From the NCBI RefSeq assembly GCF_009696065.1, contig NZ_VUMS01000007.1:62001-126000 (forward strand): a stretch of 64,000 bases of DNA. Direction: 5' to 3'. This DNA is from Oliverpabstia intestinalis (GTDB lineage: Bacteria > Bacillota > Clostridia > Lachnospirales > Lachnospiraceae). Both the position numbers and the translations under genes were made by a program. Below are positions 24,309-33,591 of the stretch, piece after piece; position 1 is the stretch's first letter; every line of letters begins with the position of its first letter. The notes beneath the pieces are model-generated. The model was not told where the DNA came from, made no database searches, and saw nothing but the letters and a program-made list of their open reading frames with translations.

Positions 24309-24905
24309 ATGGAAAAGATAAAAACAAAGGACAGAATTCTTTTCGCAGCGCTTGATTTGTTTTCTGAAAAGGGATATGACCAGACATCCATTGATTTAGT
24401 TGCAGAAGCTGTGGGAATAAAAGGTCCATCCATATACGCACATTATAAGGGAAAGGAAGATATTCTCGATTCCCTGATTGCCATGATGGAACATAAATAT
24501 GACGAGAATTTCGGAAATAGCTCTCATTTGGATAAGATTCCGGAATCACTGGATGAATTCAAGGAAGATTGTCTGAGACGAGTTGGATTCACAATGAAGG
24601 ATCCGCAGATACAAAAGGTCAGAAGATTTTGTACAAAGGAACAGTATAGAAATGAAAAGATTGCGGCACTTACATCAAAGCACCAGCTGACCGGAAATCA
24701 GGAAATGTATGCTCTGATGTTAGAAAAAATGATGGAAAAGAATTTGATTCGCAGGTTTGATGCCAATCTGCTTGCTCTGGAAATCGTAGCACCGGTAACA
24801 GTGATGATAGAGATTGCAGACCGGGAGCCTGACAGGACGGACGAAATGTGGACGCAGATAGGTGTGCATCTGTCACATTTTGTTGAAATTTATGGGATGA
24901 AGTAA
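24309..24905 (+). CDS. TetR-family repressor
   Basis: 198 aa. TetR helix-turn-helix in residues about 8-55 (RILFAALDLFSEKGYDQTSI, VGIKGPSIYAHYKGKED). The variable C-terminal ligand domain gives no hint of the ligand. It is probably self-regulated through the two palindromes before it and may also control the hydrolase/membrane gene cluster that starts about 145 bases downstream. GGAG precedes the ATG. Its base composition is lower in GC than the following cluster. Confidence 0.88.
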   Translation: MEKIKTKDRILFAALDLFSEKGYDQTSIDLVAEAVGIKGPSIYAHYKGKEDILDSLIAMMEHKYDENFGNSSHLDKIPESLDEFKEDCLRRVGFTMKDPQIQKVRRFCTKEQYRNEKIAALTSKHQLTGNQEMYALMLEKMMEKNLIRRFDANLLALEIVAPVTVMIEIADREPDRTDEMWTQIGVHLSHFVEIYGMK

Positions 24906-25049
24906 GTTGATCGTACAAACCATCACCAGTGAACAGATGAATGACAGAAAATTACGGAATGTGTAAAAGCAAATATAGGCATTGTGCAGAGAAAATGAAA
25001 AGATATATTGCATTGTTATATTGGAACGCATTATAGGAGGTACAAAACA

Positions 25050-25544
25050 GTGAATTGGACGATTTATGGAATGGAATGTGTTGGGGCGCTGATCCTGTTC
25101 ACCTGCATGATCATGATCCCGCTGTGCAAAAATCCGGTTTGGTGGATCCACGATTACCCCAAGGACATTCAGGAAAAATATTTTGAAACCCATGAGCGCA
25201 TTCCCACCGAGGTGCTCAGTGCCCCGGTGTTCTTGAAAAAGGGCTTTGCAGTGTTTCTGGCTTTATCCATTCTGACGGCATTGGCGCTTGCGGCAGGAGC
25301 GACGGATTTCAAGACCGGCTTCCTGTACGCATACGGTCTATGGCTGCTGGTGGACTGGTACGACTGCTTTTTCCTGGACTGGGTGCTGTTTGCCAACGTC
25401 AAGCGCATCCGTTTGCCGGGAACGGAGCACATGGACAAGGCGTATCACCGGAAGAAGTATCATGTAGTGCGCTCGGTGATCGGCATGGCGCTTGGTCTAG
25501 TTCCCTGCTTGCTGTGCGCCCTGATTGTGGCGGTGCTGGGATAG
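25050..25544 (+). CDS. Integral membrane protein, four helices
   Basis: 164 aa from GTG 25050 (AGGAGG nine bases upstream); a later ATG at 25068 is the alternative. Helices at about 5-27, 62-82, 88-108 and 140-160. The sequence has WWIHDYPKDIQEKYF and a loop with HRKKYH. No known family. It opens the GC-rich island 25.0-33.5 kb. Confidence 0.7.
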   Translation: MNWTIYGMECVGALILFTCMIMIPLCKNPVWWIHDYPKDIQEKYFETHERIPTEVLSAPVFLKKGFAVFLALSILTALALAAGATDFKTGFLYAYGLWLLVDWYDCFFLDWVLFANVKRIRLPGTEHMDKAYHRKKYHVVRSVIGMALGLVPCLLCALIVAVLG

Positions 25545-25730
25545 AGAACGAACAGGGCTTTCTGCTTGTCGGATGAGATTGGAGAAATAGCTTTGATGTA
25601 TTGTATGGATAGTATTTGGATGAATACGATATGGCAAGGGTAAGATAAATTCTCGTTTACACGACAATGACTTACGATAAAAGCAGATACTAAAATGATA
25701 AACGCGCCCCGATGGGCAAGGAAGGAGTAT

Positions 25731-26891
25731 ATGAAAATGAGCGTTTCGGAAAAAGAGCTTTGTAAATCGAACGAAGCGGACTTGTCTTCCTCGGAAAGAC
25801 TTGGAAAGGCGATAATCGCGCTTCTTGTTATTGCGGCTGTGCTGATTGCAGCCCTTGCGGGAGCGTGGACCATGTTCGGCACCCAGCTCACGGCGGCCAT
25901 GACCATCGAGAAGCTGGATGATCATCTGTGGAGTATGGAATATAAGGGAGACTATGGCTTCGATGGCTTTCTGGAGCAGGGCGGGGCAAAAAGCGATGCC
26001 GAGATGGGAGACTACATCGCCTCATTCCTCTCTCACGGCTTCTGGAAGCCGGACACCTCCACCGCCGGGGGAAACTACGGCTGCTCCACCGTCGCGGTGA
26101 CAAGTCCCGACGGTGCGGCCCTCTTTGGCCGCAACTTCGACTGGGAAGAATGTGACAAAATGCTGGTACATACCATCCCCAAGAATGGCTATGAGTCCAT
26201 CGCCACCTGCAATTTGGACTTCCTGGGCTTTGGGGAGGACTGGAAGCCCGATGGAAGCATGGGCGATAAGTTCATGGCGCTGGCTTCCGTCTACGCTATC
26301 CTGGACGGCATGAACGAAAAGGGCCTGTGCGTGGCTGATCTCATGGTGAGCCACGAGGAGGGTGTCGACCAGAATACCGATAAGCCCGACATTACCATTG
26401 TCTCCGGTCTGCGGCTGCTGCTGGACAAGGCGGCGAATGTAGAGGAAGCGTTGGAATTGCTTTCGCAGTATGATATGCACTTTTCTCTGGGCCGGGCGCA
26501 GCACTTCTCCCTCTCTGACGCTGCCGGGCGGAGCGTGGCGGTGGAGTGGAAAAACGGCGAGATGGTAGTGACCGACACCCCGGTGGTGACCAACTTCTAT
26601 CTCCACGGGGACGACGGCACCTCCGGCAGCGGCCAGTCCTATGTGCGTTTTAACACGCTCACCCAGCGGCGGAATGCGGCAAAGGGTGTAATGACCGCCG
26701 AGGACGTTCGCGCCGCCCTGGCGGCTGTGGCGCAGAGCAACTTCCCCGGCGAGAACGGCGGAGAGAAAACCTGCTGGAGCTGCGTCTATGACCAGCTGGA
26801 ATTGACCGCCACCTTCTACGACACCGAGGACTGGGCGCATCCCTACACCCTCTCCCTGGGACAAAAGGATTGGTGTAAAAAGGGAGAGTGA
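25731..26891 (+). CDS. Linear-amide C-N hydrolase (choloylglycine hydrolase/AAT-like), membrane anchored
   Basis: 386 aa. A membrane anchor lies at about 28-50. The Ntn-hydrolase core starts at YGCSTVAVTSPDG (probable nucleophile Cys at about 117), followed by FGRNFDWE, the Arg-Asn-Asp signature of the family, and GMNEKGLCVADLM. Family members cut amide bonds in bile salts, penicillins or N-acyl homoserine lactones. A Cys preceded by Gly and far from the N-terminus implies processing or a non-terminal nucleophile. Good GGAG before ATG. Six bases before the next gene. Confidence 0.75.
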   Translation: MKMSVSEKELCKSNEADLSSSERLGKAIIALLVIAAVLIAALAGAWTMFGTQLTAAMTIEKLDDHLWSMEYKGDYGFDGFLEQGGAKSDAEMGDYIASFLSHGFWKPDTSTAGGNYGCSTVAVTSPDGAALFGRNFDWEECDKMLVHTIPKNGYESIATCNLDFLGFGEDWKPDGSMGDKFMALASVYAILDGMNEKGLCVADLMVSHEEGVDQNTDKPDITIVSGLRLLLDKAANVEEALELLSQYDMHFSLGRAQHFSLSDAAGRSVAVEWKNGEMVVTDTPVVTNFYLHGDDGTSGSGQSYVRFNTLTQRRNAAKGVMTAEDVRAALAAVAQSNFPGENGGEKTCWSCVYDQLELTATFYDTEDWAHPYTLSLGQKDWCKKGE

Positions 26892-26897
26892 GGAAGT

Positions 26898-27725
26898 ATG
26901 AACGAGAAAACATATTCGACACCATTGGGCAAAATCCATTATTGGGTGCATCTGATTTCACCGGACGCAATAACGTTGGTGTTTCTGCCCGGTCTGACGG
27001 CGGATCACCGGTTGTTTGAGAAACAAATCGTGTATTTTGAGGGGAAATACAATGTCCTTGTGTGGGACGCCCCCGGCCACGCCGCCTCCTGGCCCTTTGC
27101 CTTTGCCTTCGATTTGATGGACAAGGCAAGGTGGCTGGACGGAATTCTGGAGCAGGAGGGGATCACAAAACCCGTTATCGTGGGGCAGTCTATGGGCGGC
27201 TATGTGGGACAGGCGTATGCGCAAACTTACCACGAAAAGCTGAAGGGCTTTGTGTCCATCGACTCCGCGCCGCTGCAACGAAAGTATATGACAGAGCCGG
27301 AGCTTTGGCTGCTGAAACGAATGGAGCCAGTCTATCGCTACTATCCGTGGAAGGCCCTCTTAAAGTCCGGGACAAAGGGCGTCGCCCTGTCGGAATACGG
27401 AAGGAACCTGATGCGGGACCTGATGCTGGTGTATGACGGCGACCAGGAGCGCTACGCAAAGATTGCCGGTCACGGCTTCCGAATCCTTGCCGAGGCTGTG
27501 GAGCGGGATTTGCCCTATGAAATCAAATGCCCCGCCCTGCTCATCTGCGGCGAACAGGACAAGGCGGGATCTTGTGTTCGATACAACAAGGCGTGGCATA
27601 AAAATTCTGGCATACCGCTGGAATGGATCAAAGACGCCGGACACAACTCCAACACCGACCAGCCGGAAATCGTAAACCGGCTGATCGAACAGCTGGCTCA
27701 GCGGGCGAAGTGTCTGGAGGTTTGA
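26898..27725 (+). CDS. Alpha/beta hydrolase
   Basis: 275 aa cytoplasmic alpha/beta hydrolase. Oxyanion region FLPGLTADH, nucleophile elbow GQSMGG (Ser98), acid GEQD and His in DAGHNSNT near the C-terminus. No signal or anchor. The substrate is unknown. It belongs to the run of hydrolase genes 25.7-29.5 kb, all on the same strand with small gaps. Confidence 0.85.
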   Translation: MNEKTYSTPLGKIHYWVHLISPDAITLVFLPGLTADHRLFEKQIVYFEGKYNVLVWDAPGHAASWPFAFAFDLMDKARWLDGILEQEGITKPVIVGQSMGGYVGQAYAQTYHEKLKGFVSIDSAPLQRKYMTEPELWLLKRMEPVYRYYPWKALLKSGTKGVALSEYGRNLMRDLMLVYDGDQERYAKIAGHGFRILAEAVERDLPYEIKCPALLICGEQDKAGSCVRYNKAWHKNSGIPLEWIKDAGHNSNTDQPEIVNRLIEQLAQRAKCLEV

Positions 27726-27765
27726 TTTTACGAAATCAGTGACTGAAAAGAGAAGGTGTAAGCGA

Positions 27766-28665
27766 ATGTGGAGTTACATAGCGGGGGGAGTATTCCTTGC
27801 CCTGGCAATGTATTTCATTGTCCAGGGGATACGATGCGGTGCGGCGGTGAGGGAAAGTAAAAACCGTCTTGCCGCTTACAATGCCCAGACGGCGGCATTA
27901 AGCTACGGCGAAATAACCTATGTCGATTCGGGTGAGGGCGAGGTGATTTTATCCGTCCACGGCATTTTCGGCGGCTATGACCAGGCTTATGACACCTGTA
28001 AGGACTTTTGCTCCGACTATCGGATCATCGCTCCCTCACGGTTCGGATACCTGGGAAGCGACGTTTCCGGCGACGGAACGCCCGTCAGTCAGGCGGCGGC
28101 CTATGTGGAGCTGCTGGACAAGCTGGGCATTGACAAGGTGCACCTTCTGGCCACATCGGCAGGCGGCAGCGTCGCGATCCGATTTGCCCTTGATTATCCC
28201 CAGCGCACGAAGGGTCTGATTTTATACTGCTCCGCCATGCCGCCTGTGGAGAAGCCGGAGAAATATGCCGAATATGCCGGACCGCCCCCGTTCCTGTGCA
28301 ACGATTACGTCATGTTCCTGTTAAGCCCTATGTTTGAGCCGATCATGGGGATGGAGCAGTCCACCATTTACAGTATGCTACCCATAAACGACAGAAAAGT
28401 CGGCGTGATACTGGACGCTTCCGTTACCAACCCCGATATGGCGAGGGACTTTGGGGTGTATCCGATTGAGGATTTACAGGTCCCCACGCTGATTTTCCAC
28501 GCAAAGGACGATAAGCTGGCAAGCTACATCGAAACGGAGAGGGCGGTAGCAAGATTCCCAAATTGCACGTTCATTTCCTTTGAAAGTGGCGGGCATTTGC
28601 TGACAGGACACGCAGAGGAAATCAAAGAAGCGGTTTCCGATTTTGTGGAAGACAGATCGCATTGA
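27766..28665 (+). CDS. Membrane-anchored alpha/beta hydrolase
   Basis: 299 aa. Membrane anchor at about 4-24 (SYIAGGVFLALAMYFIVQGI), then a hydrolase fold with LSVHGIFGGYDQ, elbow ATSAGGS (Ser131) and the C-terminal His in ESGGHLLTGH. A later ATG rather than the upstream GTG at 27739 is used, because AAGG lies nine bases before it. The active site should face outward. Its acid residue is likely in HAKDDK. Confidence 0.82.
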   Translation: MWSYIAGGVFLALAMYFIVQGIRCGAAVRESKNRLAAYNAQTAALSYGEITYVDSGEGEVILSVHGIFGGYDQAYDTCKDFCSDYRIIAPSRFGYLGSDVSGDGTPVSQAAAYVELLDKLGIDKVHLLATSAGGSVAIRFALDYPQRTKGLILYCSAMPPVEKPEKYAEYAGPPPFLCNDYVMFLLSPMFEPIMGMEQSTIYSMLPINDRKVGVILDASVTNPDMARDFGVYPIEDLQVPTLIFHAKDDKLASYIETERAVARFPNCTFISFESGGHLLTGHAEEIKEAVSDFVEDRSH

Positions 28666-28718
28666 CAGAACTTCTTTTGGCACATTGCCGGGGAATGGAA
28701 TGGGACAGGAGGCTCAAA

Positions 28719-29474
28719 ATGAAAATGAAACGGAAAGACAGAATCGTACTGAAAACCGCCGGGGCAATGCTTGTGCTGCTGTTGTTCTTTTTCGCGCAAG
28801 GAGCAATCGTGGTGATCACGGGAATAGAGGGCATTCCCTCCGCGCTGATCAGGGGTGCTGTAATCTGGGGGCTTGTGATTATCACATTGGCGAATTCCAT
28901 CATCCGATACAAAGGAATCTTAAAGCTGGGATTTCGCAGTGCGGAAAAAGGGGCAGCGAAGAGAATGCTCTATTTTTCGCCGCTTTTGCTCATTGCCCTT
29001 TCCCCTTTTACGGCGGGAATAAACTCTAACGGTGGTGCGGCATTGATTTTAGCAAACTTGTTTTTGACGCTTGGAATCGGTATGGCGGAGGAAATCTTCT
29101 TTCGGGGCATCATCTGCGGCCTGTGGTTGGAGCGCGGCGTGGGAAAGGCAATGATAATCTCATCTGTTCTATTCGGGTTCAGCCATCTCCTGAACATAGC
29201 TGGCGGTGCAGAATTGGGGGAAACAGTTCTCCAGATCTGCTTCGCTCTGGTCTACGGGATGGTATTTGCCCTGATTTTCGCTGAAAGCGGCAGTCTTCTC
29301 CTCTGCGTACTGCTCCACGCTCTGCATGACTTCTGTTCCTTCATCAGCGGGGAGGCTTCCGCTCAGTTTGAGATATTTCTGGGTGCGGTACAGTTTATCG
29401 TCTTGCTGGTCTATTTCCTCTATCTGTTCCGAATAACTGCTCGCAAAAGGGAACCGGCTATGAAAGGCAGGTGA
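28719..29474 (+). CDS. CPBP-family intramembrane metalloprotease (Rce1-like)
   Basis: 251 aa, about seven membrane segments. The CPBP motifs are visible: EEIFFRG (Glu124-Glu125...Arg129), FGFSHLLN (His156) and LHALHDF (His200/203). Eukaryotic relatives (Rce1) remove the last three residues of prenylated CaaX proteins; bacterial ones often give immunity to or process small peptides. The start with AGGAGG-CTCAAA is chosen; the frame also overlaps the preceding hydrolase gene. Confidence 0.85.
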   Translation: MKMKRKDRIVLKTAGAMLVLLLFFFAQGAIVVITGIEGIPSALIRGAVIWGLVIITLANSIIRYKGILKLGFRSAEKGAAKRMLYFSPLLLIALSPFTAGINSNGGAALILANLFLTLGIGMAEEIFFRGIICGLWLERGVGKAMIISSVLFGFSHLLNIAGGAELGETVLQICFALVYGMVFALIFAESGSLLLCVLLHALHDFCSFISGEASAQFEIFLGAVQFIVLLVYFLYLFRITARKREPAMKGR

Positions 29475-29480
29475 AAACCG

Positions 29481-29897
29481 ATGAAAAAGTATCAGGTCAT
29501 GTACTATGCGGGAGCTGCGATCAGCCTGCTGGTGGGGCTGTGGCACTTTACCGTGCCGTGGATGTTTGGCTGGGCTTCCTATATCCCCTATGAGACATTG
29601 GTGGTTCCCATCAATTATGTAAACCTGTGCTTTTCCTTTTTGCTGTCTGGGCTGAGCCTTACCGTGATCCTGTGGGGCAAAAAGGTGTTTGCAGGAAACC
29701 CGGAGGCGTTCTATCTCTACGGCTTTTTGCTGGCCTTTTGGATTTTCCGGGTGGTTGTGGCGGCGATCTATCCCTGCCCGCCGGACTCAAATGTGTGGAT
29801 GTCCTACGGGCAGCTGAGCGGCTCTGTTCTGGTATGTCTTCTGCTGCTTGTACCGTTTATCCGAGTGGCCTGCACAAGGAAGAATCAAAAAAAGTAA
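29481..29897 (+). CDS. Four-helix membrane protein of unknown function
   Basis: 138 aa with four hydrophobic segments (about 8-28, 45-62, 76-95, 108-126) and a basic tail CTRKNQKK. No known family. It starts six bases after the CPBP gene (AGGTG site) and so is in the same operon. Confidence 0.65.
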   Translation: MKKYQVMYYAGAAISLLVGLWHFTVPWMFGWASYIPYETLVVPINYVNLCFSFLLSGLSLTVILWGKKVFAGNPEAFYLYGFLLAFWIFRVVVAAIYPCPPDSNVWMSYGQLSGSVLVCLLLLVPFIRVACTRKNQKK

Positions 29898-29954
29898 CAG
29901 GTTGCCTTGCGCTTTGCTCATGGCTAAAACAAGATTCATTTGAGGAGTTGCATA

Positions 29955-30554
29955 ATGAAATATCCGATGGAAGAACTTCTCCCTTATTCCCTGCTTGCCC
30001 TTTTTGTGCTGGCAGTGTTTTACGGCATATATTTTGCCAAGATGCTGGCGCAGAAGCGCCGCGGCATCCGGACGCGGCAAATCGGACAGCGGAAAGAAAA
30101 GTCCATTCACACAGTGGAACTACTGATGAGCATGGCCACGCTGGGCGTTGTGATTGCACAGCTTGTGTCCATAGCGTTAGGCTGGAGCTGCCTTGCGGCA
30201 AACGCTCGCTTTACCGGCTTTGGCACTGGGATGATCGGTGATCTGATCTTTCTCCTTTCCGTTCTCAGTATGAAGGATAGCTGGAGGGCGGGCATCCCGG
30301 ATCAGGATCGCACAGAGCTGGTCACATCCGGCATCTATCGGTTCAGCCGCAATCCGGCCTTTCTCGGCTTTGACCTCATGTATATCGGTGTGATGCTGAT
30401 GTACTGTAATTTGCTGACCGTGCCGCTTACGGTGTTTGCCATTGTGATGCTGCATTTACAAATTTTGCAGGAGGAACGGTATCTGGAGGAAACATTCGGC
30501 GCGGCGTACCGGGAATACAAGCGGCATACATTCCGCTATCTTGGGCGGCGATAA
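29955..30554 (+). CDS. Isoprenylcysteine methyltransferase-like (ICMT/PEMT type) membrane protein
   Basis: 199 aa with several membrane segments. The conserved C-terminal SAM/lipid site reads YRFSRNPAFLGFDLMYIGVM and EERYLEETFGAAYREYKRH, as in the ICMT/phospholipid methyltransferase family. Members methylate the carboxyl group of prenylcysteine or membrane lipids. The ATG at 29955 has GAGGAG. It is two genes after the Rce1-like protease. Confidence 0.8.
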   Translation: MKYPMEELLPYSLLALFVLAVFYGIYFAKMLAQKRRGIRTRQIGQRKEKSIHTVELLMSMATLGVVIAQLVSIALGWSCLAANARFTGFGTGMIGDLIFLLSVLSMKDSWRAGIPDQDRTELVTSGIYRFSRNPAFLGFDLMYIGVMLMYCNLLTVPLTVFAIVMLHLQILQEERYLEETFGAAYREYKRHTFRYLGRR

Positions 30555-30607
30555 AGGATGGTGTATAACCATATTGATTGGACAGATTTTGTTGTAGAGT
30601 AAAGGCA

Positions 30608-30652
30608 ACACCTCACAAAGCCGTCAGGCGGTCTTTGCGCAGTGGTGTCTTA
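30608..30652 (+). terminator. Hairpin between ICMT-like gene and decayed gene
   Basis: ACACC/GGTGT outer pairs and CAAAG/CTTTG inner pairs around CCGTCAGGCGG; no U-run. Possible attenuator or RNase-resistant end. Confidence 0.4.
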
Positions 30653-30675
30653 AAAGAAAAAGGGAGTGAAAATTT

Positions 30676-30923
30676 ATGCGTGACTTTATGATGGCGGCGC
30701 TGCCGCTGGTGGTGACCGGGATCGCTTGGCTGTGTTCTTCGCCGGACTGGCAGAAAAGAAAAAGAAGCAGGAAAAGAAAAACGGCTATGAGGCCATGGGG
30801 ATGAGCCTGGGGATGTGCTTCGGGGCCGCCGTTGGCACCATTTTCCCGGAGTACATCGGCGTCACCCTGTCTATGGAGATGCTCGTCGGACTGCTGGTCG
30901 GTATGTGCGTAAAAAAATTGTGA
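30676..30923 (+). pseudogene. Small membrane protein, frameshifted
   Basis: From ATG 30676 (GGGAG site) the frame reads MRDFMMAALPLVVTGIA. A one-base shift at about 30725 is needed to continue AVFFAGLAEKKKKQEKKN and GMSLGMCFGAAVGTIFPE to the end. Two membrane segments around a Lys-rich loop. Without the shift the protein stops early. A TTG start at 30726 is an alternative. Confidence 0.65.
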
Positions 30924-30972
30924 GGAGGATACCAATGAATTTTTGCCAAAAGGAGGATTGGAGGGCAGCCGT

Positions 30973-31587
30973 ATGGGTTCTTTGCTGAAATCAACGAGGA
31001 ATACGAGAGCGCTGCCCACGGGAACCTTGCGGTATATCAGAAGCGATTATCCGGGGTGCCTTTCGGATGAAGAAGTCAGCTGGCTGCGAAAAAATGGCGT
31101 TACTACAATCATTGACCTGTGAGATAAGACTGAATATGCAGAAAAGCCGTGCAGACTGGAGACGGAAAGCGGGTTTACCTACTATCATCTGCCTGTTACC
31201 GGGGGCGGAGCCGTACCAGAATCTCCGGATTCTGTTGCCGATGCTTATATCAAGATGATAGATGGACAGATGGAGCGGATCATTTGTGCCATTGTGAAGG
31301 CGGAAAGCAATGTGCTGTACTTTTGCGGCGCGGGAAAAGACAGAACCGGCGTGGTTTCCGCGATCCTGCTGAAACAGCTCGGATTCAGCGACAGCGTGAT
31401 CATCGAGGATTACATGAAAACGAAGGACAACCTGTTGGACTTCCTGAAAGCGTTCGCTGCGGAGCATCCGGAGGTAAACATTCATACCATTCTCCCAAGA
31501 GAGGAGAATATAAAAAAGGTTTTGGCTGCCCTTTCCCAAATCGAGGAGAAAGCGCAAAGCGTTTTTACCGGAGAAGCGGATATATAG
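30973..31587 (+). pseudogene. Tyrosine phosphatase (Y_phosphatase3 type) with in-frame stop
   Basis: The frame codes for RYIRSDYPGCLSDEEVSWLR and TTIIDL, then TGA at 31120, then DKTEYAEKPCRLETESGF and the P-loop CGAGKDRTG. It ends EEKAQSVFTGEADI. Reading the TGA as Arg (CGA) restores the family sequence IIDLR. The Cys-x5-Arg active site is intact, so the loss is a single recent mutation. It may be expressed as a short N-terminal piece only. Confidence 0.85.
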
Positions 31588-31622
31588 AAACGAAATATCG
31601 GATCAAACCTGGAGGTATATAA

Positions 31623-32144
31623 GTGAGTATGGAGAAAAATGCACCGTTTATGATTACGCAGGCGCGGCCGGAGGACGCCGCCGCCCTGCTGGACTATTTG
31701 AAATGCGTCGGCGGAGAGACGGACAATCTCAGCTTCGGCCCGGAGGGCGTACCGCTGGATGTAGAGGCGGAAACGCAGTATCTGGCCGCGCAGGTCGCTT
31801 CAAAGGACAATGTGCAGTATCTTGCCTGGACGGACGGTCAAATCATCGGAGATGCCAGTTTGAACCGCAAGCCGAGGCGCATGAGCCATCGGGGCGAGTT
31901 CGGGATCAGCGTGCGAAAAGCCTATTGGGGCTACGGGGCCGCCTCCGCGCTCATGGAAGCCGTTCTTGCGTTTGCTGTGGAAAACGGCTTTGAGCAGATC
32001 AATCTGGAGGTCCGAAGCGACAATCTCCGCGCCATCCGGCTCTATGAGAAGTTCGGCTTCCGCAAGCTGTGTACCTTCCCGGCCTTCTTTAAGCTGAACG
32101 GGCAGTACATTGACTTTGATCTGATGAACCGGGACATGCGCTAA
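31623..32144 (+). CDS. GNAT acetyltransferase (RimI-like)
   Basis: 173 aa GNAT. FGISVRKAYWGYGAASALME holds the acetyl-CoA loop and LEVRSDNLRAIRLYEKFGF the C-terminal strand typical of RimI/RimJ-like enzymes. GTG at 31623 has GGAGG at seven bases; the ATG two codons later is further. It transfers acetyl groups to an amine of unknown substrate. GC-rich like its neighbours. Confidence 0.88.
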   Translation: MSMEKNAPFMITQARPEDAAALLDYLKCVGGETDNLSFGPEGVPLDVEAETQYLAAQVASKDNVQYLAWTDGQIIGDASLNRKPRRMSHRGEFGISVRKAYWGYGAASALMEAVLAFAVENGFEQINLEVRSDNLRAIRLYEKFGFRKLCTFPAFFKLNGQYIDFDLMNRDMR

Positions 32145-32184
32145 GCAGTCATGAGTAAGATTTTTTGAAAGAGGAGAAAATGAA

Positions 32185-32370
32185 ATGAAAAAAATATTGA
32201 ATAAACTTTTCATCATAGCAAGTTTAGGTTTGATCGCAGCGGGTGCAATCTTTCTGTGCGCCAGCATTTTTGACGGAAATGAGACCACGACACCATTGGC
32301 AATCGCATTGGCGTGCATATTGCTGTCAAACCTTTTTAATGTGATTCGGATGAATATGGATAAGAAATAG
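32185..32370 (+). CDS. Small membrane peptide (61 aa)
   Basis: Two hydrophobic segments (about 8-28 and 36-54) joined by DGNETTTP, with a basic start MKKILNK and end MNMDKK. GAGGAG lies at good spacing. No family is recognised. AT-richer than the surrounding island. Confidence 0.55.
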   Translation: MKKILNKLFIIASLGLIAAGAIFLCASIFDGNETTTPLAIALACILLSNLFNVIRMNMDKK

Positions 32371-32422
32371 CAACTTGATCATGTTCAATCAAACCAAATC
32401 TGAATCCTGAAAGGAAACCATT

Positions 32423-33488
32423 ATGAAACAGCAAAAATTTTTCGTTATTGTTATAACCGTCTGTGCCCTCCTGCTATCTCTGACCGGGTGCGCATCCAGC
32501 TCCGCCTTTGACGGCAGCAGCGCAAAGAACGCGGATTCCTACCACTTGGATGTCAAAATCATGAACGGCACGGACACCCACACCCTGGAGCTGAAGCAGG
32601 GTGATACGCTCAAAATTTTATTCGAGACGGTGAAAGGGGCGCTGGAGATGAAGATTACGTCACCGGATGGAACATCGCTCTATCAGGGAGACGGAACCGT
32701 GACGGAATTTACCGTGGAGGCTCCTGTGGACGGTCCCTACGCAATCGTCGTTGCGGGGCAGAATGCAAAGGGCAGGATCCACGTTGATGTGGAAAAAGTG
32801 CCTGCGAGTACGGAACCGGCGGAGACACCGGAGCCGTCGAATTCCACTGTGGAAGAAGAAATCCTTCCCGCTGAGGCTCCTACCAGGGAAACGACGGACA
32901 CCTCCGTTTCCATCGCGCCACCGGTGCAGGAGCATAATATCCGGATGCCGTGACAGCGGACGATCTGGTTGTCCCGTGGCATCTGGTGGAAGATGAAAAA
33001 GACAATGCCACCGCTATGGAGGCGATCCCCGGCGCTATGGAGTTCGGCAGCAGCATGGAGATCACAAGCGATGGCCATATCTCTGGTATATCGGAGCGGA
33101 CGGCGGAACCGGAACATATTCGCTGAGCGGCGATATTCTCTCCGCCGACATGACCAATGACTTTGACCAAAGCTCCATGAAAATGGAGTTTACGGCTGAG
33201 AAAACGGATGACGGGACTTTCCTGTACACAGAATATAAGGGGCTCTTGCTTTGCTGGTCGCAGGGCGAGGGCGAAACAGGAAAGGGTGGTGATGATGAAG
33301 CTGAGTCGGGTTATCCGGGAGCGGATGTGGTAGAGCTTGTGAATCTCCGCGGCGACACGACAACGGTATATAAATTAGCGGACGGCACCTATATGGATCG
33401 TATTGAACGCCGTTTTATCTATAACGGTACGGATACTTGGACTGACGAGGACGGGGCGGAGTGGAAATTGTTAGTTTTGAAAATGTAA
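32423..33488 (+). pseudogene. Secreted lipoprotein with two frameshifts
   Basis: Signal peptide with lipobox LSLTGC (Cys about 23) and a domain DSYHLDVKIMNGTDTHTLEL that continues through 32950. There the frame shifts once (to DAVTADDLVVPWHLVEDEKD), and again near 33088 (to WYIGADGGTGTYSLSGDILS). The third frame ends VYKLADGTYMDRIERRFIY and WKLLVLKM. The original protein had about 350 residues. No known function; it is dead unless translated from fragments. Confidence 0.8.
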
Positions 33489-33591
33489 ATACCACATATC
33501 CTGAACATACACATATTGAGCCGTGTGTGATATCAGGTGTCAGATTTTTCGAAATTATAAGCGTGAAAAGATGAGAGGAGTTGGTTGACGG

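Noticed and set aside
26022-26951. Long minus-strand open frame opposite the amide hydrolase
   Set aside because: It is the reverse of a GC-rich gene with clear motifs; the translated sequence is low-complexity-like and has no ribosome site.
31120-31122. TGA in the phosphatase read as selenocysteine
   Set aside because: The family has Arg at this place and no SECIS-like hairpin directly follows the TGA; a CGA to TGA mutation is simpler.
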